The notes beneath the pieces were generated by a model, which saw nothing but the letters and a program-made list of their open reading frames with translations, was not told the DNA's origin and ran no database searches. From Ralstonia sp. 25mfcol4.1 (GTDB lineage: Bacteria; Pseudomonadota; Gammaproteobacteria; Burkholderiales; Burkholderiaceae), in assembly GCF_900104095.1 (NCBI RefSeq), contig NZ_FNJO01000003.1, positions 124,001 through 188,000 of the forward strand: 64,000 nucleotides of DNA, given 5' to 3'. A program made the translations under genes and the position numbers. This document shows positions 56,715 through 64,000 of the stretch, in pieces. Numbering within the stretch: position 1 is the first letter of the stretch; each line of letters starts with the position of its first letter.

Positions 56715-56925
56715 ACCCTTCGTCACCGAAGCGCAGCTGCGGCGCACGCACCAGGCGCTTCGCATCGCCACCCCCTTCGACGCCATGTCGGACCTGCTGC
56801 GCCGCACCGTAGCCGCCGCAGCCCGTGCCATGGCTGCGCGAGACATGGCTGCGCGCGGCCAGGCCCGGCCACGCGCCCTTTCCATCGACCTAAAACGCCG
56901 CGCTGCCGGCGACTTTGAGGACTGA
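56707..56925 (+). CDS. Small early prophage protein
   Basis: 72 codons from GTG 56707, overlapping the previous gene. Helical, Ala/Arg-rich, with a twofold MAARDMAARGQ repeat. Unknown function. Confidence 0.6.
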   Translation: MDKPFVTEAQLRRTHQALRIATPFDAMSDLLRRTVAAAARAMAARDMAARGQARPRALSIDLKRRAAGDFED

Positions 56926-56927
56926 CC

Positions 56928-57425
56928 ATGCCAGCAAGCAAACACCGGAAGAACCGCCGCGCGCACCAGCCGCGTGTGGCCCGCCTGCCGTCTTGTTATC
57001 GCTTCAGCAACAAGGCCGAGGTGGATCTGCAGCTCATTCCCCATGTGGAGCTGAGCAAGATCCTGGACGGCACAGCCACGGAGAATGCCTGGTTCACCCT
57101 GGGCTTCCGTGTGAACGTCGGCCAGCTGGCGGCGGCGCTCTACTTTGCGGAAAACCGTGAGCTGCGCGAGGCGATGGATGCAGCCGTGGAAGCGATTGCC
57201 GCTGTGGGAAAGCGGTATCGGGCGCGCGGCCGGCTGGGGGTTACTGGCGACGAGTATCGGGTGATCGGGCGGGCGTTGAATCTGACGGATGAGATTCAGA
57301 GGATGTGTACCAGGAGGGAGTTGTTGGAGGTTTCGTTGGCGGTGGAAGACCAGCAAAACCACGGCGACAATGCGCCACGGTGGCGCGCGGTGCATGCACG
57401 CATCGAGGGAGCACGGGATGAATGA
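56928..57425 (+). CDS. Early prophage protein of unknown function
   Basis: 165 codons. Basic N-terminus (KHRKNRRAHQPRVARLP), helical middle and C-terminus. No family recognised. Coupled by overlap to the AlpA-like gene. Confidence 0.72.
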   Translation: MPASKHRKNRRAHQPRVARLPSCYRFSNKAEVDLQLIPHVELSKILDGTATENAWFTLGFRVNVGQLAAALYFAENRELREAMDAAVEAIAAVGKRYRARGRLGVTGDEYRVIGRALNLTDEIQRMCTRRELLEVSLAVEDQQNHGDNAPRWRAVHARIEGARDE

Positions 57426-57726
57426 CGGGCACCTGATCAAACGCATCGCCTTGGCCGTGGCGGATCACGTGCGGCCGGCGCTGCCGGTGAGCGTGGCGCT
57501 TTGGGATGTGGACCGGATCGCGGAATTCCTGGTGCGCTCGCCCAAGGTGGTGCGGGAACGGATTGTTACGCTGCCGGACTTTCCGAAGGCGATTCGGATA
57601 CCTTCCGTGCAATCGGGCGGTGGGGCGCCGGCCAAGGCGCTGCCCCGCTGGAGGGCCTCCGAGGTGGTGGCCTGGGCGGAATCGTACAAGGATCAGCCGC
57701 GTGGCCGCCCGCGCAAGGCGGATTGA
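57418..57726 (+). CDS. AlpA/excisionase-like DNA-binding protein
   Basis: 102 codons from ATG 57418. WDVDRIAEFLVRSPKVVRERIVTLPDFPKAIRIPS then RWRASEVVAWAESY is a MerR/AlpA-type winged helix. Next to the integrase (convergent), it may be the excisionase or its regulator. Confidence 0.78.
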   Translation: MNDGHLIKRIALAVADHVRPALPVSVALWDVDRIAEFLVRSPKVVRERIVTLPDFPKAIRIPSVQSGGGAPAKALPRWRASEVVAWAESYKDQPRGRPRKAD

Positions 57727-57750
57727 CCACGCGTTGCAGCGCCTGCGGCG

Positions 57751-58758
57751 TCAGCCCAGGCGCTGCGCGATGCTGGACGCCGACTCGTTGTAGTAAGTCA
57801 TCAGTTCCTGCAGGTTGGTATGGCCTGTCATGCGGGCCAGGTCCAGCGGCTGCAGCTTCTTCGCCAGGCGGGTGATGGCTTCGTGCCGTGTGTCGTGGAA
57901 CGTCAGGTCGACGATGCAGGCCTTGTTTCTGGCTTTGCGGAACAGCGCGTCGCGGCTGGCTGGTACCAGGCTGAACAGCGGCGCCCCTTCGTCCACCGCC
58001 GGCAGCATCCGCAGCAGCTCGATGGCGCGGCCCGACAAGGGTACCTCTCTCGCCAGGCCGTTTTTGGTCAGCGGCAGCCGCGCCACCCGCCGCTCAAAAT
58101 CCACTGTGAAGCTGGTCAGGCCGATTATCTCGCCTGACCGCATGGCCGTCTCCAGCGCAAACAGGAAAGCCACGGCGACGCGCTGGGAAGCCCGCACGAC
58201 CGGCATGCCTTCGATGTAGCCCAGGGCGATCAGTACCGCGTCGATCTCCGCCTGGGGAATCAGCCGCTCGCGCGGCGGGTTGTCGGGCGGCCGGCGCACC
58301 TCCTTCATCGGGTCGGTCACCAGCCAGCCCCATTCGGTGCGCGCCACCTGCAGGGCGTGCGACAGCAGGGACATTTCGCGGGACACAGACGACCCGGCCA
58401 CGCCATCGCGCAGCCGCGCGTCGCGCCAGGCGGCGATGTGGGCGGGCCGCAGGTTGACCAGGAGGATGTCGCGGAACGGGCTGCCCTCGATCTCCTTGCG
58501 GCCGATGAGGTCCAGGCGGAGCTTTTCCCACCGGGCGCCACGCTTTGTCGGGCTGACTTTGCGCTGGTAGTCGTCCAGGACGTCGCCGATGGTGTGTGTT
58601 TTGCTGCCCTTACCGCCTTGCAGCGACCGGAGTTCGGACTTGCGCCGATCCGCCCATTCCTGGGCAAGTGCCTTATTCGGAAAACACCTGCTCTCGCGAT
58701 GGCCCTTCACGTCGATCTGAACGCGCCATCCAGTCCCTGTCTTTTGCAACGATGCCAT
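57751..58758 (-). CDS. int: Tyrosine recombinase / phage integrase
   Basis: 335 codons from MASLQKTGTGWRVQID; longer frame to 58836 is doubtful. Catalytic residues: Arg in ALETAMRSGEI, His-x-x-Arg in FHDTRHEA, His in GHTNLQELM and Tyr in MTYYNES. N-terminal arm-binding domain. It lies beside attR and the intact tRNA-Leu, the usual arrangement for tRNA-targeting integrases. Confidence 0.95.
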   Translation of the reverse strand: MASLQKTGTGWRVQIDVKGHRESRCFPNKALAQEWADRRKSELRSLQGGKGSKTHTIGDVLDDYQRKVSPTKRGARWEKLRLDLIGRKEIEGSPFRDILLVNLRPAHIAAWRDARLRDGVAGSSVSREMSLLSHALQVARTEWGWLVTDPMKEVRRPPDNPPRERLIPQAEIDAVLIALGYIEGMPVVRASQRVAVAFLFALETAMRSGEIIGLTSFTVDFERRVARLPLTKNGLAREVPLSGRAIELLRMLPAVDEGAPLFSLVPASRDALFRKARNKACIVDLTFHDTRHEAITRLAKKLQPLDLARMTGHTNLQELMTYYNESASSIAQRLG

Positions 58759-58821
58759 GGGGGCTCCGTGGGGGATTTCTGGGGGCGCGCGGAAATTATA
58801 GAGTGGCGCGGAGGGGCACCA

Positions 58822-58960
58822 ATTGCGCGACGACAAAGGGGGGAAATCACCCGCCGGCCTTTGCGGGGCTTGGCTTCGCGGCGTTAAGTGCCACCGATTG
58901 GCGTGGAGTGTAAATGTTGCGATTACGCAACAAAAAGGTAGGTTGGTGCGAGGGAGGGGA
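58822..58960. repeat. attR-side direct repeat including the tRNA-Leu 3' end
   Basis: 139 nt matching 21254-21392 with five mismatches counted by eye. Includes the last 17 nt of tRNA-Leu and its 16-bp palindrome at 58916-58931. Lies between int and the rest of the tRNA. Confidence 0.9.
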
Positions 58961-59030
58961 CTCGAACCCCTACACCATTGCTGGCGTCAGGACCTAAACC
59001 TGGTGCGTCTACCAATTTCGCCACCCTCGC
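58944..59030 (-). tRNA. tRNA-Leu (anticodon UAG), prophage target
   Basis: 87 nt with encoded CCA. Minus strand starts GCGAGGGTGGCGAAATTGG. The anticodon loop TTTAGGT gives UAG. Long variable arm, T-arm GGGGTTCGAGTCCCC. Its 3' 17 nt lie in the att repeat, so integration restored a full gene. Confidence 0.97.
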
Positions 59031-59056
59031 AGTCCTGGAACCGGGCAGGCACAAAG

Positions 59057-59086
59057 CAAAAAAGGCGGCTGGACTGCCCGCCTTTT
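59057..59086 (-). terminator. Hairpin with U-rich tail downstream of the MFS gene
   Basis: AAAAGGCGG (59060-59068) / CCGCCTTTT (59078-59086), followed on the minus strand by T6 and GCTTT. Likely ends the MFS-side transcript before tRNA-Leu, unless the tRNA promoter lies upstream of it. Confidence 0.55.
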
Positions 59087-59240
59087 CCTGCTTGTGGCTT
59101 GCTGTGGCGCGTTGCGCGCCGGGATCCGGTTCGTGCCGCCGGCGTAACTTCAGCCTGCGGCGCAATAAGGATGCGGATTGTATCGCAAGGCGTCGGGGGA
59201 ATCCAGCCCCCGCGCCTCCGGCCGACAATGCCGCTCCACT

Positions 59241-60566
59241 TTACTGGCGGGCGCGGATGAACGCGATCACCAGGACCGTGGCGCAGGCCTCCAGGGCGGC
59301 CACGAAGTACAGGCCCGAGGCCAGCTGGCCGGTGGTGGTCTTGAACCAGCCGATCATGTACGGCGCAACAAAGCCGGCCAGGTTGCCGATCGAGTTGATC
59401 AGCGCGATGCCGCCGGCGGCGGCCGTGCCGGCCAGGAAGGCCGAGGGCAGCGACCAGAACACCGGGAATGCGGCCAGGATCCCGACCGACGCAAGGGTCA
59501 GCGCGACCAGCGCCAGCACGGCGCTGTGCAGCCAGAAGCCCGTCAGGGTCAGGCCCACGGCGGCCAGCAGCGTAGCCAGCGCGCAGTGCATGCGGCGCTC
59601 GCCGGTGCGGTCCGAGTGGATGCCATTAAGCACCATGGCGATGGTGCCGGCCACGAACGGGATGGCCGAGATCAGGCCGATCCGCAGGTTGCCCTGCACG
59701 CCCAGTTCCTTGATGATCGACGGCGACCAGAACGCGATGGTGGCGTTGCCGCTCACCACGCAGAAGTAGATCGCCGCGCAGATCCAGACGCGCGAGTTCG
59801 CAAAGGCGGCCTTCAGCGACGAATGCTTGGCAGGATCGCGCGCCTCCTGTTCGATGTCCCGCGTGACGATTTCCTGTTCCTGCTGCGACAGCCACCTGGC
59901 GTTGACGGGCTTTTCCGGCAGGTACATCAGCACGGCGATACCGGCCAGCACCGACGGAATGCCTTCGATCACGAACAGCCATTGCCAGTTGGCCAGGCCG
60001 TCCACGCCGTCCATCGCGCTCATGATGAAGCCGGCCAGCGGGCCGCCGATCACGCCTGCGATGGCAAACGACGTCATGAACAGGCCGTTGATGCGTGCGC
60101 GCCGCGCGGCCGGGAACCAGTAGGTCAGGTACAGCACCACGCCCGGGAAGAAGCCGGCCTCGAAGATGCCCAGCATGAAGCGCAGCGTGTAGAACTGCAT
60201 CGGCGTCTTCACGAAGATCATCGCCATCGAGGCCAGGCCCCACAGGATAGTGATGCGCGCCAGCGTCTTGCGTGCGCCGATCTTTTCCAGCAGCAGGTTG
60301 CTCGGCACCTCGAACAGGAAGTAGCCGATAAAGAAGATTCCCGCGCCCAGCCCGTACACGGCCTCGCTGAACTGCAGGTCCTGCAGCATCTGAAGCTTGG
60401 CGAAGCCCACGTTGACGCGGTCGATCCAGGCCAGGATGAACAGGAATACCAGGAACGGGATCAGGCGCACGGTGATCTTGCGGTACGCCTCGTTGCGTTG
60501 CTGCGCCAGTTGCGCTGGCGGCAGGCTCTCCAGGGCGCCGGGGGCGCCGCTCATCACGGAAGACAT
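59241..60566 (-). CDS. MFS transporter, ACS (anion:cation symporter) family
   Basis: 441 codons with twelve membrane segments. RVNVGFAKLQM, LFEVPSNLLLEKIGARKTLARI and RFMLGIFEAGFFPGVVLYLTYWF are ACS-family signatures (phthalate, tartrate, glucarate type uptake). It is the last gene of a cluster with an amidase and DUF2848 protein, so the cargo is perhaps an amide or organic acid. Confidence 0.92.
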   Translation of the reverse strand: MSSVMSGAPGALESLPPAQLAQQRNEAYRKITVRLIPFLVFLFILAWIDRVNVGFAKLQMLQDLQFSEAVYGLGAGIFFIGYFLFEVPSNLLLEKIGARKTLARITILWGLASMAMIFVKTPMQFYTLRFMLGIFEAGFFPGVVLYLTYWFPAARRARINGLFMTSFAIAGVIGGPLAGFIMSAMDGVDGLANWQWLFVIEGIPSVLAGIAVLMYLPEKPVNARWLSQQEQEIVTRDIEQEARDPAKHSSLKAAFANSRVWICAAIYFCVVSGNATIAFWSPSIIKELGVQGNLRIGLISAIPFVAGTIAMVLNGIHSDRTGERRMHCALATLLAAVGLTLTGFWLHSAVLALVALTLASVGILAAFPVFWSLPSAFLAGTAAAGGIALINSIGNLAGFVAPYMIGWFKTTTGQLASGLYFVAALEACATVLVIAFIRARQ

Positions 60567-60701
60567 CGGTGACTACTCCTTGGGTGTGGTTGGCGGGGCG
60601 CCGCTACGTTGGCGGCGCCCTCTCGCATTGCGCTGTGCTGGCGCTTGCTGCGGCGGCCGTGGGAATCCGGCCGGTGCTACGTGTAATGCAAAGGTACGGC
60701 G

Positions 60702-62024
60702 TCAGGCCAGGGCCTGCTCGATGGCCGCGGCCACCTGCAGCACGCGGGCATCGTTGCCATGCAGGCCGCAGACGCCCAGACCCATGCCCTCGCCCATCGG
60801 CAGCGACGCCGCGCAGCCATCGAGGAAATTGATCACGCTCGGGTTACGCAGCACCAGGCCGTTGATCGCGAAGAAATCCTCGTCGCGCTGCAGCGCATCC
60901 AGGCGCGGCGGACGCTCGGCCACGCTCGGCATCAGCCAGGCATCGGCATCGCGCAGCAGCTCGGCGGCGCGTTGCTGCATGGCGCGGCGTTCGGCCAGCA
61001 GGACGATGTAGTCGGTGGCCGTCAGCTTCTCGCCGCGGCGGATGCGCTGGGCCACACGCTGGTCGTACTGGTCGCCCTTCGTTTGCAGCAGCTCGCGATG
61101 CCAGGTCCACGCTTCGGCCGCGGTCAGGCCGCCGGCAGCGTTGATCTCGGGCAGGCGGCGCAGTTCGGGGAAAGCGAATTCCACGATGTGCGCGCCTTGC
61201 GCCGCCAGCTTCGCCAGCGTGGCCTCGAATGCCTGGGCCACCTCGGCATCGAGCCCGTCAGCGACGAAGTCGCGGGTCACGTAGAAGCGCAGGCCGCGCA
61301 GGTTGGCGGCGCGCGTGTCCAGCGTTTCGCCGCTGAGCACCGCATCCATCGCCACGCAGCAGGCCACCGAGCGGGCCAGCGGGCCGGCCGAGTCGAGCGA
61401 CGTGGACAGCGGCACGGCGCCGTCCAGCGGCACGCGGCGCGCGGTGGGCTTGAAGCCGGTCAGGCCGCAGAAGGCCGACGGGATGCGGATCGAGCCGCCG
61501 GTGTCGGTGCCCAGCGTGGCCACGGCCATCTGCTCCGCCACGCTCACGGCGCCGCCCGACGTCGAGCCGCCGCTGATGCGGTCGGGATCGAACGGCGTGC
61601 GCGGTGTGCCGTAGTGCGGGTTCAGGCCAAGGCCCGAGAACGCGAACTCGCTCATGTTGGTGCGACCGATCAGCACGGCGCCAGCGGCGCGCAGCCGCGC
61701 CACGGCCGGGGCGTCGGCCCGGGCCGGCGCGCGGCCGTCCAGTGCCTTCGAGCCCGCACGCGTCACCTGACCGCGCACATCGAACAGGTCCTTGACCGAT
61801 ACTGGCAGCCCCGCCAGCGGCGATGCCACGTAGCCTGCCGAGCGGGCCTGGTCGGCCGCATGGGCCTGTGCCAGCGCGCCCTTGGCGTCGACGCTCATGA
61901 ACGCCGCGCCGCCAGCCTGCATATGACGGTCGATCCTGGCCAGCGCGTCTTCGGTCAGCGCCACGCTGGTGGTCCGGCCGGATGCCAGCGCGGCGGCCAG
62001 TTCTGCAATGGTCGGTGCAGTCAT
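60702..62024 (-). CDS. Amidase signature family hydrolase
   Basis: 440 codons from ATG 62024; a GTG at 62036 overlapping the upstream stop is the alternative. Ser-cisSer-Lys triad: Lys in PVSVKDLFDV, cis-Ser in DRISGGSTSGGAVSVAE, nucleophile Ser in TDTGGSIRIPSAFCG. Substrate unknown. The large extended frame to 62840 runs through antisense/frame shadow of DUF2848. Confidence 0.93.
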   Translation of the reverse strand: MTAPTIAELAAALASGRTTSVALTEDALARIDRHMQAGGAAFMSVDAKGALAQAHAADQARSAGYVASPLAGLPVSVKDLFDVRGQVTRAGSKALDGRAPARADAPAVARLRAAGAVLIGRTNMSEFAFSGLGLNPHYGTPRTPFDPDRISGGSTSGGAVSVAEQMAVATLGTDTGGSIRIPSAFCGLTGFKPTARRVPLDGAVPLSTSLDSAGPLARSVACCVAMDAVLSGETLDTRAANLRGLRFYVTRDFVADGLDAEVAQAFEATLAKLAAQGAHIVEFAFPELRRLPEINAAGGLTAAEAWTWHRELLQTKGDQYDQRVAQRIRRGEKLTATDYIVLLAERRAMQQRAAELLRDADAWLMPSVAERPPRLDALQRDEDFFAINGLVLRNPSVINFLDGCAASLPMGEGMGLGVCGLHGNDARVLQVAAAIEQALA

Positions 62025-62032
62025 GGCGATGC

Positions 62033-62710
62033 TCACTCGGCTACGGCCAGCGTTTCCACGCGATAGGCGTGGCGCAGGCTGCGGTTGCGTACGGGATCGT
62101 GCAGTTCCACTTCGAACGATTCGCCGTGGCCCATCTCGCCGATCACCGCCTGGGTGCCGCAGAACATCGCGGTGCCCGGCGGCAGCTGCGATTCGCCGGT
62201 CAGGCGTTCGATCAGGTCGCGCGGGTCCAGCAGGCGCGTAACCTTGCCTTCCTGGTACAGCGCACGCTGGCCGTCGCGCACGCGCCAGCAACGCATTTCC
62301 AGTGCGTCCCAGTGATCGGCCACCTCGTCGAAGCGCCACACTTCGCGGCCCATGGGCTTGGCGCACATCTGCTTGGATACCGTCACGTCGTACGCTTCGA
62401 CCTTGCGGTCGGTATGGTCCGAGCCGATGCCGATATAGAGCGCGTCGGCGCCCTGCAGCAGCACGAATTCCGTCTCGCCCGACGAGTCGTCGCGCGGCAC
62501 TTCCAGCACGTCGTCGGTGGTCAGCAGCTGGGCGGCCAGCGGATAGAACGTGGGCACGGTGGCCGGCGGCTTCACGCCGATGGCCTTCAGTTCGTCGATA
62601 TGGTGCTGGACGGCTGCCATGTCGCGGCCAGTCCAGCCGGCGATGATCAGTCGTTCGATGTCGAGGGCGAGCGCGCCCCCGCCGGCTACCTGGAGATGCA
62701 GTGTCGGCAT
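62033..62710 (-). CDS. DUF2848 family protein (fumarylacetoacetase-like fold)
   Basis: 225 codons. VPTFYPLAAQLLTTDDVLEV and FVLLQGADALYIGIGSDHTDRKVEAYDVTVSKQMCAKP are typical of DUF2848. GTAMFCGTQAVIGEMG near the C-terminus. It often sits beside amidases and MFS/ABC uptake genes; enzyme activity unknown. Confidence 0.88.
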   Translation of the reverse strand: MPTLHLQVAGGGALALDIERLIIAGWTGRDMAAVQHHIDELKAIGVKPPATVPTFYPLAAQLLTTDDVLEVPRDDSSGETEFVLLQGADALYIGIGSDHTDRKVEAYDVTVSKQMCAKPMGREVWRFDEVADHWDALEMRCWRVRDGQRALYQEGKVTRLLDPRDLIERLTGESQLPPGTAMFCGTQAVIGEMGHGESFEVELHDPVRNRSLRHAYRVETLAVAE

Positions 62711-62745
62711 TGCGTACTACCTTTGTTACGAGGAAAAAGTTCGGG

Positions 62746-63444
62746 TCAGAGTGTCCGGATGATGTTCTTCCGGAATTCGTCAATGTGTTCGCGGATGGCC
62801 TCGCGCACGGCCGGCACGTCGCGCCGCTCCAGGGCGTCAACGATCTCCAGGTGCTCCTGGTAGACGTTCTCCAGGTGCTGCGGATCGGACAGCGACAGGA
62901 ACCAGAAACGCGCCTGCTTCTCGTGCAGGCCGCGCAGGAGATCGGCCAGCACGCGGTTGCGCGAGGCGGCTGACATCGCCGTGTGGAACTTCAGATCCAG
63001 GGCGGCCAGCGCGGGGATGTCGCGCCGGGCGACCAGTTCTGGCGAGCGGTCGACGATGTCGCGCATGGCCTTGAAATCGCTGTCGTGGCCGCGCTCGCAG
63101 GCCAGCGTGGCGCACAGCACCTCGTTGGTGGCGCGCACTTCGATCATGTCGAGCACTTCATTGAGAGACAGCGGCGTCACCAGCACGCCCTTGCGCGGCA
63201 GGATCGACACCAGCCCTTCCACTTCCAGCCGGTGGAGCGCCTGGTGCACCGGCGTACGGCCCAGGCCCAGCAGCGCGGCCACCTGGGCCTCGTTCAGCGG
63301 TTCGCCCGGACGGAACTCGCACGCGATGATGCGGCGCTTGATTTCGGTATAGGCCTGCTCGCGCATTGCCGCGCCGCTCTGGGCGGCGGTGGGCAGTGCG
63401 GGCGCGGGGTCGGCGGCGCCAACCAGTCGAATCGGATTCACCAC
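62746..63444 (-). CDS. GntR-family regulator, FCD subfamily
   Basis: 232 codons. Winged HTH: QAYTEIKRRIIACEFRPGEPLNEAQVAALLGLGRTPVHQALHRLEVEGLV. FCD effector domain with metal-binding type DLKFHTAMSAAS and the final REHIDEF segment. Probably controls the downstream amidase cluster in the same direction. Confidence 0.93.
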   Translation of the reverse strand: MVNPIRLVGAADPAPALPTAAQSGAAMREQAYTEIKRRIIACEFRPGEPLNEAQVAALLGLGRTPVHQALHRLEVEGLVSILPRKGVLVTPLSLNEVLDMIEVRATNEVLCATLACERGHDSDFKAMRDIVDRSPELVARRDIPALAALDLKFHTAMSAASRNRVLADLLRGLHEKQARFWFLSLSDPQHLENVYQEHLEIVDALERRDVPAVREAIREHIDEFRKNIIRTL

Positions 63445-63598
63445 GGCAGGATCAGTGTCTGTTCGTTTGAAGTTGTTGTGATACTAGTGTGATATTTCAC
63501 TGGACACAACCGGGAATTTCCTAGGGGTAAACGCTAGGCATCGCGCCTCGGCTGGCCATGTGACGGCCGTTGCGCCTATCATTAGCCGTCCGCTATGA

Positions 63599-63611
63599 AT
63601 CGATAATCGAT
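63599..63611. promoter_or_regulatory. Palindromic operator-like site in the GntR/IclR gap
   Basis: ATCGAT-A-ATCGAT in the 246-bp divergent gap, in an AT-rich stretch. Candidate binding site for either regulator. Nothing else is clear in the gap. Confidence 0.35.
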
Positions 63612-63690
63612 ACATAAATATCTTGGTGCAATATTTAACAATCGTGGTGCAGCGGATCACGACGATGGTGCCGAATCCGGATCCACCCCC

Positions 63691-64000
63691 ATGGCCATCA
63701 ACGACGGCGACCGTCCCGACCCGCTCTTCAACCAGTCCCTGGAAAAAGGGCTCGAAGTCCTGCGCGCATTCAGCGCCGTGCATCGCACGCTGACCCTGGT
63801 GGAACTGGCCGCGCTGACCGGCATGACGAAGAGTTCGGCGCAGCGCACCGTCCATACGCTGGAACGGCTTGGCTACGTCGACAAGCACCCGCAGACGCGG
63901 CGCTTCCGGCTGACGCCCAAGGTGATGGAAATCGGCTACAACTACCTGGCTGCCGACGCGCTGATTCCGATTGCCAGCCCCTATCTGTCGCAACTGGCCA
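63691..64000 (+). CDS. IclR-family transcriptional regulator (3' truncated by window)
   Basis: About 103 codons visible from ATG 63691. N-terminal winged HTH: QSLEKGLEVLRAFSAVHRTLTLVELAALTGMTKSSAQRTVHTLERLGYV, then the start of the effector domain (RFRLTPKVMEIGYNYLAAD). Divergent from the GntR gene. Confidence 0.9.
   Translation, partial: MAINDGDRPDPLFNQSLEKGLEVLRAFSAVHRTLTLVELAALTGMTKSSAQRTVHTLERLGYVDKHPQTRRFRLTPKVMEIGYNYLAADALIPIASPYLSQLA

Larger units (their letters stand above)
21254..58960. mobile_element. P2-like prophage integrated at tRNA-Leu
   Basis: About 37.7 kb bounded by 139-bp direct repeats (21254-21392 and 58822-58960). It contains a complete P2-order set of head, lysis, tail, control, replication and integration genes. 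The tRNA-Leu at the right end stays intact and its 3' end points into the element; the integrase gene is adjacent to it. Several cargo blocks disrupt the P2 order. Single-base insertions in tail gene X and in lysB/lysC raise doubt about whether it is fully functional. Confidence 0.95.

Noticed and set aside
58823-59260. Plus-strand ORF through the att repeat
   Set aside because: Overlaps tRNA-Leu and has no family features.
59178-60572. 464-codon plus-strand ORF
   Set aside because: Antisense to the MFS gene, His/Gln/Arg-rich as expected for a shadow frame.

Overview
The window is high-GC betaproteobacterial DNA, most consistent with the Burkholderiaceae (Cupriavidus/Ralstonia type). This is inferred from gene order (tig-clpP-clpX-lon-tRNA-Val-tRNA-Asp-ppiD) and from a P2-like prophage of the kind found in Ralstonia and Burkholderia. 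No database search was possible.

Left chromosomal arm (1-21253): the end of nnr (NAD(P)H-hydrate repair), an EamA transporter, pgi, a divergent lolD-like ABC ATPase / tesA-like esterase pair, then on the minus strand the protein quality-control block tig, clpP, clpX, lon, two tRNAs and ppiD. It continues with mnmC, rlmJ, a VanZ-like protein, a large protein of unknown function and a GT87-like membrane protein.

A P2-like prophage (about 37.7 kb, 21254-58960) lies between two 139-bp direct repeats. The right repeat contains the 3' end of an intact tRNA-Leu(UAG); a tyrosine integrase lies just inside it. The morphogenesis genes are in P2 order: portal Q and terminase P leftward, then O-N-M-L-X, two holins, endolysin, LysB/LysC, R-S, V-W-J-I-H-G, FI-FII, E/E' (with a T6G slippery site), T-U-D. 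Control and replication genes follow: XRE repressor, RHH regulator, Ogr-like zinc finger, Toprim primase-helicase, small early genes, AlpA-like protein, integrase. Four TGTTGT-N13-ACAACA dyads (three exact, one with a single mismatch) precede P/O, V, FI and the com-methyltransferase operon. They are the best candidates for late-activator sites.

Cargo is unusually rich. (1) At the old/tin-equivalent end: two LexA-type boxes, an SOS-placed small operon, a 295-bp array of 13 GGTAAC-type sites bounded by near-perfect inverted repeats, and a large AT-rich gene with a PD-(D/E)XK motif. (2) Between S and V: an HNH endonuclease with a strong RBS and three translationally coupled small genes. (3) After D: a minus-strand cluster of polymorphic-toxin immunity-type genes without a toxin. 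(4) A Com-like zinc-finger gene overlapping a DNA methyltransferase whose start lies inside a hairpin, convergent with a second PD-(D/E)XK nuclease gene. Three candidate defence nucleases thus sit at three different cargo sites. Two single-base insertions, in tail gene X and in the nested lysB/lysC pair, break conserved phage proteins and are either real decay or sequencing errors.

Right arm (58944-64000): tRNA-Leu, then a minus-strand MFS transporter, amidase, DUF2848 protein and FCD-type GntR regulator, and a divergent IclR regulator cut by the window end. This looks like a small catabolic cluster with two local regulators.
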